NCBI RefSeq assembly: GCF_000711235.1
Contig: NZ_JOMI01000009.1
Location: forward strand, 496,001 to 560,000
Origin: Prevotella sp. 10(H)
GTDB lineage: Bacteria; Bacteroidota; Bacteroidia; Bacteroidales; Dysgonomonadaceae
Direction: 5' to 3'
DNA length: 64,000 bases
Shown: positions 8,217 to 14,628 of the stretch, in pieces
How positions within the stretch are numbered: the stretch's first letter is position 1
Layout of the letters: each line of letters begins with the position of its first letter
The notes under the pieces: generated by a model
Told to the model about the DNA's origin: nothing
The model's database searches: none
The model's input: the letters and a program-made list of their open reading frames with translations, nothing else
Position numbers and translations under genes: made by a program

Positions 8217-10031
8217 TTAGTTTAGATCGATACTATAGAATACAAGCTTATTTTCATCACCATTGAGCTCGCCTTTGTGTACTCCAAAGGTTAGTACTAC
8301 ATTCTTGCCATTGAATTGTGAAAGGTCGTAGACAAATGATGCATAATCCTTAGCACTGTCTTTACCTCCTTTACCATGCTTAAACTTCCAACAGCCGTCG
8401 TCAGCCGCAGATGCTTCTTCCGCCGTGTTTGATTCAGGAGTTAAGTATGTCACTGTACCATTTTCTTCTATTGCGGTAATTTTGAAGAAAGTGTAGTTGC
8501 TTCCAAAATTACGTGTCTTAAATGTCAACTTATTATTTCCGCTCGCTATAGCATATTTAGAATAGAAATATGCCTCAGGTACTTTCGTATTTATAGCGCC
8601 ATCATTACCTTTCGTTTTAAGCAGGTAGCCTTCTGAAGGAGTTATTTCCGGATCTTTATTTACAGGAACAAGTGACCATTCATATCCTACGTGGCTTACA
8701 TTACGCCAAGACTGATAAATTTCCTGACGTTGGTCTTTTCCGCCACCTACAGGGCTGATACCGGTAAATGATTTTTTAGTATTTACCATTGTCGAACGTA
8801 CCATTTCCTGTGTCATATGCCAGCCTTCCAATCCTGCAACTTCTGTACCCGGTAACCAATCCCAGTTTTCAACTTTTCTATCAGCAAAGCGGATAGCACG
8901 AAGTACAAGCTGTTTCCAGTAATCGCCTGTTTCTTTACGGTAAATACCGACAGCGATGATTACTTCTTTGCCGATATATTCACTCAAGTCGAAATCGAAG
9001 TCTGCATATTTATCCGAGCCATAAGTTTTAGTATCTCCGATTTTCTTAGCTTTAGGTTCGGCATCGCTCAGATTAACTACTTGTACACCGAAGTATGCAG
9101 GAGCATTATCGTCTGCATTGTGTGTCCTTACTCTCAAAGAAAGTATTTTGTTATCTTCCGAAATCAGTTTGCTACCGTAAACATAAGAGTCAAAGACATC
9201 TAGGCTAGCAGGATTTTTCTGCTCGTTTCCGCTATTGCGTATCTGCAGCGTAGTTCCTTCATTTTGCTCTTGCCATGCCCCTTTGAAGTTTAGCGTAGCC
9301 ATATAGTCGGTAGACCAGTCCCAATGAGGGTAAGCATCTCCATTGCCTCCGCCGCGATATTCGTTATAGTACCATTTATCAGCTTCTTCTAAATCGTTTA
9401 CGCTTAATCCCGGTAAAGGCTCGAAGCCACTCATTTGTAAATTGATAGTTGCTACTCCATTTACAAAATCACTTTTCGATACCGATTTTATTACCGATAC
9501 ATATTCCGCTTTGGAGAATGTTACCGTATAATCATCTATAGATAAGTATTCGATAGCATATGTACCGTCGCTTCCGCTAGTTGCAGTTTTCTCAGCACTG
9601 ATAGTAACAGTAACGCCGGCAAGCGGTGCCCCGTTGTTATTGCCGTCGAGGATGGTACCTGTGATTTTGGCAGAAGCATCTGTCATAGATACGCTGATAG
9701 TGGCCACTTTGCTGCCATCGAAATGACCAGCTAAAACTGTTGAGCTGATTGTCTGATAGCCCGTTTTCGTGAAACTGACAGCATGTTTTTCCATAGAAAC
9801 ATTCGGAAAAGAGTATTTTCCGTCGGATCCGGTTGTAACCGATCCTTCCACATCTGATATAGTGACAGTAACGCCCGAGATAGGATTATCCATCAGGTCG
9901 GTAACAGTACCGGTGACAGTACCAAAATCGACATTGACAGACTCATCGTCGTCACTACAACTTGCAAAGGATACTATTGTTCCCAGCAAGACGGCGAACA
10001 CAAAGGTTCTTAAGATTCTGATTCTTTTCAT
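8217..10031 (-). CDS. Lipoprotein with two carboxypeptidase-regulatory-like domains and two related beta-sandwich modules
   Basis: First gene of the minus-strand PUL. Lipoprotein signal MKRIRILRTFVFAVLLGTIVSFASC (cysteine 25). Two successive CarboxypepD_reg-like folds follow: about 36-105 (GTVTDLMDNPISGVTVTI, then GSDGKYSFPNV) and about 118-200 (GTILDGNNNGAPLAGVTVTI, then GSDGTYAIEYL). The rest contains two modules that resemble each other: about 280-395 ending DFDLSEYIGKEVIIAVGIYR, and about 490-604 ending VYDLSQFNGKNVVLTFGVHK. They look like jelly-roll carbohydrate-binding domains, but I cannot name the family and no catalytic motif is visible. The position suggests a surface glycan-binding protein for the GH76/SusCD system, standing where other PULs carry a SusE/SusF-type protein. 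The function is inference. Confidence 0.7.
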   Translation of the reverse strand: MKRIRILRTFVFAVLLGTIVSFASCSDDDESVNVDFGTVTGTVTDLMDNPISGVTVTISDVEGSVTTGSDGKYSFPNVSMEKHAVSFTKTGYQTISSTVLAGHFDGSKVATISVSMTDASAKITGTILDGNNNGAPLAGVTVTISAEKTATSGSDGTYAIEYLSIDDYTVTFSKAEYVSVIKSVSKSDFVNGVATINLQMSGFEPLPGLSVNDLEEADKWYYNEYRGGGNGDAYPHWDWSTDYMATLNFKGAWQEQNEGTTLQIRNSGNEQKNPASLDVFDSYVYGSKLISEDNKILSLRVRTHNADDNAPAYFGVQVVNLSDAEPKAKKIGDTKTYGSDKYADFDFDLSEYIGKEVIIAVGIYRKETGDYWKQLVLRAIRFADRKVENWDWLPGTEVAGLEGWHMTQEMVRSTMVNTKKSFTGISPVGGGKDQRQEIYQSWRNVSHVGYEWSLVPVNKDPEITPSEGYLLKTKGNDGAINTKVPEAYFYSKYAIASGNNKLTFKTRNFGSNYTFFKITAIEENGTVTYLTPESNTAEEASAADDGCWKFKHGKGGKDSAKDYASFVYDLSQFNGKNVVLTFGVHKGELNGDENKLVFYSIDLN

Positions 10032-10160
10032 GTTTACATTAAAAAGTAAAGAGATTAATAAGTAAAGTGTTAGTAAGAGTTAATTGAAGATTTAATAAAT
10101 TATGAATTCAATTTGATTTTAAATTTTTCATAGTTCTTGCATTTTACTTGGTATGGGTAG

Positions 10161-10206
10161 CAAAGATTATGGGTTAATGGTTAATGAATGGGTTAAAAAA
10201 GGGTTA
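10161..10206 (-). promoter_or_regulatory. Direct-repeat operator overlapping the predicted PUL promoter
   Basis: The motif GGTTAA (plus strand) starts at 172, 179, 191 and 202 past 10000; the last copy is GGTTAT. Spacings are 7, 12 and 11 bp. Directly next to it on the minus strand is AATCTTTG (10168-10161), one mismatch from the Bacteroidetes -7 consensus TAnnTTTG, so the repeats occupy the -33 region. The first codon of the PUL is about 130 bp downstream. Repeats at about one helical turn over the upstream promoter element resemble activator sites for OmpR-type winged-helix/BTAD regulators, and such a domain is encoded next door. Binding is inferred. Confidence 0.45.
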
Positions 10207-10645
10207 TATTTTAGAAAAAATCATTAACCTTTTTTATATTTTGGCCTTTTCTGTATTAATTGTTTTTTTGTCAGTTCTCTTATTGGTTTTATTGATTATC
10301 TTCGTGTCTAAGTATATTTATATGATTAATTTCCGATTAGTTGCTGTCTTTGTGACAGAATTAACTCATATAAAGTAGCAGGGCTTTGTTTCGAAAGGAT
10401 CTGGTAGATTTCAACTACGATAATAGACGTACTCTCCATATAAATTTTTAAAAAAAGCATAGGATATTCTTTATCTATGGCTGATATCAGGAAAAATATT
10501 CAGTTTATATATGTTTTTTAATATGTATCGTTTAATAATGGCGATTGAATAATCAGTGAATTCTAATTATGAACAAAAATGATGTGGACGCTAAACTAAT
10601 TGCTATAAGAATAAAATATCTAATCTATATCAACAAACACAACTA

Positions 10646-10703
10646 GAGGGAATCGGCAGGGTGCGTCGACACCCGCTTATTTATTAAGAAATAAAAATTC
10701 CTC
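10646..10703 (+). other. Possible structured RNA leader (three-way junction) before the regulator gene
   Basis: By hand the segment folds as follows: closing stem 10646-10653 with 10697-10703 (one bulged G), a GC-rich hairpin 10656-10663 with 10670-10676 (one bulged A, six-base loop), and an AT hairpin 10677-10682 with 10689-10694. It is unusually GC-rich for this gap and ends 77 bp before the preferred start codon of the regulator. I do not recognise it as a known riboswitch. It could be a leader control element or a chance fold. Confidence 0.3.
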
Positions 10704-10779
10704 ACCGAATGGGGGACAATTATAATAAGATTCAGCAATGCTTTACCGTGTTGCTCTATACGGAAATCAATTTAAATCT

Positions 10780-13281
10780 ATGAAACTATCTCATTTTGTA
10801 TTTATTATTTTAAGCCTTTCGGCTTCGCAGACGACTTTTTCTCAAGGATTAAAGTTTTATGGTGGTGACCATCCTATTAATGAACGGACATCGTACAATG
10901 TATTTAGTAATAAATCACCTGAATTCTCAGGATATTTTGATATCGAATTCGATCTATCCCTATATCCGGCCCGACAGATAGGATATATAATAAGAATCAA
11001 AAATGAAGACAGCAATAAGATATTTAATTTATTCTATGACGGACAAGGTGGCAACCATATATTCAAACTAAACGAAGAAGGCAGGAGCAGTCTTATTACG
11101 GCAGAAATCGGACGGGAAGAACTTATGAATGCACATTGGTTTAAGATGATTATTTCTTTCGACCTGAAAAAAGATTCTATAAAATTTACGATTCATGATA
11201 AGACATTTGCTGCAGGTGATGTAAGGCTATCTGAAAAATACCGTCCCGTAATAGTTTTTGGAAAGAGCGACCATGTTATTGATGTGCCTTCCTTTGCTAT
11301 AAAAGACCTTTCTGTGGGGAACAGCCGCAGGTATATTTTTGAGTTGAGGGAAAGCGAAGGTAATTTTATTTATGATATAAAAGGAAAGCGGAGGGGAGAT
11401 GTTTTGAATCCCGAATGGCTTATTAATGATTCTTACCATTGGCGTTTCAAAGCTGCTTTTGGGTCAGAGACTGTGGCAGGGGCAAACTACAATGCTGAAA
11501 AGAAAGAGATATATTATTTTAACAAGGATTCAATAATAATATACAACGTAAGAACAGGAGACAAGAAAACAGAAATATTCAAGGAACCATGCCCGATAAA
11601 GCTCGTGCTAGGCTCCAATTTCATTGAGACAAAAAATAATGAATTATTTGTATACGAGGTGTTTTATGACCTTGATAAGCCCTATGACGGACCTAGTGTA
11701 GCCAGCCTTGATTTATCTACTTATGAATGGACAGTAAGGAGCAACCACAGATTACCCAGACAGTTGCACCACCACGCATCGTATATCGATCCCTCTACTG
11801 GCAGATATACAATCTTCGGAGGTTTTGGCAATATGTATTATAATAAGGATTTTTACTATTTCGATTCCCAATCAGAAGAGTGGCATCAGATTGAAGGCCT
11901 TGAAGGGGACCCGATATTTCCAAGATACTTCTCATCTGTAGGATATTTGGATAAGACAAAATCTGTATATGTATTTGGCGGAATGGGAAATGAATCAGGA
12001 GAACAGGTCGTCGGGCGAAGATATTTTTACGATCTACATAAGGTTGATCTTAGTACGAAAAGAGTTGAAAAATTATGGGAAATCCAATGGGATAAGGATT
12101 ATATTGTTCCTGTAAGAGGCATGGTGATACTTAACGATTCTTGTTTTTATACTTTATGTTACCCTGAGTCTTTTTCAGATTCATTTCTCCAGCTTTACCG
12201 CTTTTCTTTAACAGATGGGAGTTATGAGATTCTGGGAGATTCTATTCCGATACATTCTGATAAGATAACAACAAATGCAAACCTGTATTATGACAATCAA
12301 TTACATAGTCTCTATGCCCTTGTTCAGGAATTTGACGATGATATAGTTTCTGACCTGAAAATCTATTCTTTAGCATTTCCTCCTATCACTGCCGAAGACT
12401 TGGCAAGTTACCCGAAAGGCAAGAATGATAATACTGCTTTGCGGGTAATTATTATTTCGTGTGTATGTGTGACGGCTATCGTATATTTCTTTTTCAGAAG
12501 ATTTAATTCGAAATACGGTAATAACCGGAATGAATCGGGAGGTTTACAAAAACATAGTAATGAGTCTAAGGAGGTCAGGGCCAACTCGATTTATCTTTTC
12601 GGTGATTTTACCGTACGCGACAAACGTGGAAAAGATATTACATATATGTTGAGTACGAGATTAAAACAAGTACTCTTTCTTGTACTTCAACACAGTGTAG
12701 ACAATGGTATAACTTCTCAGCGTCTCAGCAGCCTGCTATGGCCGGGTAAACCGGAAGATAAAGTAAAGAATTCAAGGGGGGTTACTATCAATCATTTACG
12801 TAAGGTATTGAGCGAATTGGACGGAATAGAATTAATATATGATAAAGGTTATTTCCGCATCGTGCAGACTTCGGATTTCTATTGTGATTATGAGAGATGT
12901 ATAAATATAATTTCGACAAATAAGACAGAAGAGAATAAAGCTGAATTAGTAAGGATACTGACCAGAGGTAAATTCCTCAAATCCTCCGATCATCCTTTGT
13001 TCGATTCGTTTAAAGAGGAGGTTGAACAAAGAATTGAACCTGTATTATTATCCGAAATGGAGAAAAGTTACGATATGGAAGATTACCGTTCAACTATCTG
13101 TTTTGCAGAAGCTATATTCAACATTGATGCATTGAATGACGATGCTCTTATTTTTCAGACCAGAGCCCTGAAAAGATTGAAAATGGATGACGAGGCCAGA
13201 ATAAGGTATCAGGCTTTTATTATTGAATACAAGAAAGCTATGGGGAAAGATTATCATTATTCATATAAGGATTTGAATTAG
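10780..13281 (+). CDS. Trans-envelope one-component regulator: periplasmic Kelch sensor, membrane helix, OmpR-type winged helix and BTAD-like domain
   Basis: The ATG at 10780 is chosen because it opens directly onto a signal peptide (MKLSHFVFIILSLSASQTTFSQ); an ATG at 10738 would add 14 unrelated residues. Layout of the 833-residue product: about 20-190 a concanavalin/laminin-G-like beta-sandwich; about 230-545 a Kelch-type propeller (YTIFGGFGNMYYNKDFYYFD, SVYVFGGMGNES); 553-573 a transmembrane helix (VIIISCVCVTAIVYFFF); about 602-705 a winged helix (IYLFGDFTVRDKRGKDIT, TSQRLSSLLWPG, GVTINHLRKVL, YDKGYFRIV); 706-833 a helical BTAD-like tail with TPR-like repeats. The expected role is to sense a periplasmic glycan and regulate DNA directly, without kinase or receiver. 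It faces the GH76 PUL and precedes a GH78 region, so either may be its target. Domain calls are from motifs; the ligand is unknown. Confidence 0.8.
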   Translation: MKLSHFVFIILSLSASQTTFSQGLKFYGGDHPINERTSYNVFSNKSPEFSGYFDIEFDLSLYPARQIGYIIRIKNEDSNKIFNLFYDGQGGNHIFKLNEEGRSSLITAEIGREELMNAHWFKMIISFDLKKDSIKFTIHDKTFAAGDVRLSEKYRPVIVFGKSDHVIDVPSFAIKDLSVGNSRRYIFELRESEGNFIYDIKGKRRGDVLNPEWLINDSYHWRFKAAFGSETVAGANYNAEKKEIYYFNKDSIIIYNVRTGDKKTEIFKEPCPIKLVLGSNFIETKNNELFVYEVFYDLDKPYDGPSVASLDLSTYEWTVRSNHRLPRQLHHHASYIDPSTGRYTIFGGFGNMYYNKDFYYFDSQSEEWHQIEGLEGDPIFPRYFSSVGYLDKTKSVYVFGGMGNESGEQVVGRRYFYDLHKVDLSTKRVEKLWEIQWDKDYIVPVRGMVILNDSCFYTLCYPESFSDSFLQLYRFSLTDGSYEILGDSIPIHSDKITTNANLYYDNQLHSLYALVQEFDDDIVSDLKIYSLAFPPITAEDLASYPKGKNDNTALRVIIISCVCVTAIVYFFFRRFNSKYGNNRNESGGLQKHSNESKEVRANSIYLFGDFTVRDKRGKDITYMLSTRLKQVLFLVLQHSVDNGITSQRLSSLLWPGKPEDKVKNSRGVTINHLRKVLSELDGIELIYDKGYFRIVQTSDFYCDYERCINIISTNKTEENKAELVRILTRGKFLKSSDHPLFDSFKEEVEQRIEPVLLSEMEKSYDMEDYRSTICFAEAIFNIDALNDDALIFQTRALKRLKMDDEARIRYQAFIIEYKKAMGKDYHYSYKDLN

Positions 13282-13348
13282 GCTGTGTTTGATTTTTAGT
13301 CAAAATAATTTTTATCCTTTTTCTAACACCCGTTTTTCAAAATATTTA

Positions 13349-13356
13349 TATATTTG
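13349..13356 (+). promoter_or_regulatory. Candidate -7 promoter element (TATATTTG) for the gene at 13392
   Basis: It matches TAnnTTTG exactly in an AT-rich gap after the regulator gene. A T-run lies upstream at 13333-13337, at shorter than ideal spacing. A single GGTTAA, the motif repeated at 10161-10206, lies at 13362-13367 just downstream. Weak but plausible. Confidence 0.35.
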
Positions 13357-13391
13357 TATTAGGTTAAACGTTTTAGCTAAATATAAATACT

Positions 13392-14471
13392 ATGAAAAAT
13401 ATCCTGATTTTAATCTGTTATTTTTATGCATTATCTCTGAATGCACAACGCTCGGAGCTTAAATTTCATGAACTTGCAGCCCCCGATACAGGACGGCTTT
13501 GGATACAGCCAGCGAAGAATAAACCGGCAATGGCAATCTGGGGACATGCAAAAGGAATTTCTGTTGCAATCCCCCAGCAGGATATCATGCCAAGAGGATT
13601 GATACGTATTTTTACTCCATATTTAGATCACATGCCTCATGTTGTTACTAATTTCATTGCTATGGAGCCAATACCTGCCGGGCAGGAGCACAGAGGGCTC
13701 TCCGAACTTGAGATGAGCAGTATGGATCCGGGGATACGTGGTAAGAGATTTTGGAGTTCGAATGATTCCGGATATTCAACAAACAATAATGAAATATATC
13801 CTGCAAGAGGAATTATCGAAGAAAAGAACGGAAAACAAACGCTGACTGTTTATATTTTCTGTGAGCCATTCGATAACGGGGCAAAAGTGTATGTTCGTCT
13901 ACGGTTTTTTGAAGAGCGTCCTTATGAATTTGAATTGACAAGTTATGCCTCGGAGGAATCTGTATCTCTCGATAGTTTTATCCTCACTGCTACTATGGCT
14001 AATAAAGCCCGACTGCGAACCCTTTACCTTAAGGATTACAAAAAAGTGTCTTCAGAAATATGGCCTGACTATAGAGGAGATGCATTTACACCACATGCAT
14101 TCTTCTCAATTAAAGATATGATACATGGCCCTGAAGGGCATGCTTACTTTATAGCAGCCCCGAATGAAAAAGATCCCTCGAAGGCTATATATGCAGCAGA
14201 TACTCATCAACATTGGAAATATACGGGAAAGAAAGCAACCCAATATTGGATAAGTACCACGCCGGATGAAAAATTACAAGGGATTGTCAATGGTCGTTAT
14301 ACTTATTGGGCAAGTCAATCTCCGATACCGGGAGGCATTTCATTCGAAAATTTTGAGATGAAACAGCCTTTTAAGAATGGTAATCGCTATATATTCGGAA
14401 TTATACCTGACTCGCCGGAAGAATTTAAAAAACAAGCATTAAAGGGTAGATATCATAATTATAATAAGTAA
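13392..14471 (+). CDS. Secreted protein of unknown family (possible glycan-active or lectin-like protein)
   Basis: A 359-residue product with a signal peptide ending SLNAQ (residue 19), so periplasmic or surface located. The mature part is rich in aromatic residues and predicted beta strands. Segments such as RGLIRIFTPYLDHMPHVVTNFIAMEPI, shortened here in meaning to a strand-rich core, and PEGHAYFIAAPNEKDPSKAI are not ones I can place in a named family. No lipobox and no recognised catalytic motif. It starts 110 bp after the regulator and converges with the GH78 rhamnosidase gene, with a large hairpin between them. Genes of this kind beside rhamnosidases often encode auxiliary glycoside hydrolases or lyases, but that is guesswork here. 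Confidence 0.75.
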   Translation: MKNILILICYFYALSLNAQRSELKFHELAAPDTGRLWIQPAKNKPAMAIWGHAKGISVAIPQQDIMPRGLIRIFTPYLDHMPHVVTNFIAMEPIPAGQEHRGLSELEMSSMDPGIRGKRFWSSNDSGYSTNNNEIYPARGIIEEKNGKQTLTVYIFCEPFDNGAKVYVRLRFFEERPYEFELTSYASEESVSLDSFILTATMANKARLRTLYLKDYKKVSSEIWPDYRGDAFTPHAFFSIKDMIHGPEGHAYFIAAPNEKDPSKAIYAADTHQHWKYTGKKATQYWISTTPDEKLQGIVNGRYTYWASQSPIPGGISFENFEMKQPFKNGNRYIFGIIPDSPEEFKKQALKGRYHNYNK

Positions 14472-14517
14472 ATCCCAGATAGATACTGACGGACGCAAAA
14501 AATCTATGACAAAACAA

Positions 14518-14602
14518 CGATGCTCCGGACGGGTAGATATGTAGTTGACACGGTAAATAATCTCCCGTCATGCAGCTACTTCCTAAGCCGTCCGGAGCAT
14601 CG
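14518..14602. repeat. 85-bp imperfect hairpin between convergent genes
   Basis: Perfect 15-bp GC-rich arms (14518-14532 and 14588-14602) enclose a second imperfect inverted repeat: GTAGTTG-ACACGG on the left against GTAGCTGCATGACGGG read from the right. The arms are separated from it by an 8-by-8-base internal bulge. It sits between the stops of the gene at 13392 and the GH78 gene. It could work as a bidirectional terminator, though neither side has a strong T-run. Its size and layered structure also fit a small mobile palindromic element. Confidence 0.7.
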
Positions 14603-14628
14603 TATATTTAGTTCTTTATTCCTTTTTA

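Larger units (their letters stand above)
10032..10779. other. Divergent regulatory region between the GH76 PUL and its presumed regulator
   Basis: A 748-bp gap with no convincing gene. The only frame of note (10184-10378 plus) is hydrophobic low-complexity translation of AT-rich DNA. The gap holds a direct-repeat array and a minus-strand -7 element (10161-10206) and a GC-rich foldable segment (10646-10703), listed separately. The rest is AT-rich with no feature I can name. Confidence 0.6.

Noticed and set aside
10184-10378. A 64-codon plus-strand frame in the gap before the Kelch regulator
   Set aside because: Translation of AT-rich DNA into Leu/Ile/Val runs, starting inside the repeat array; no homology recognised and no start signal.
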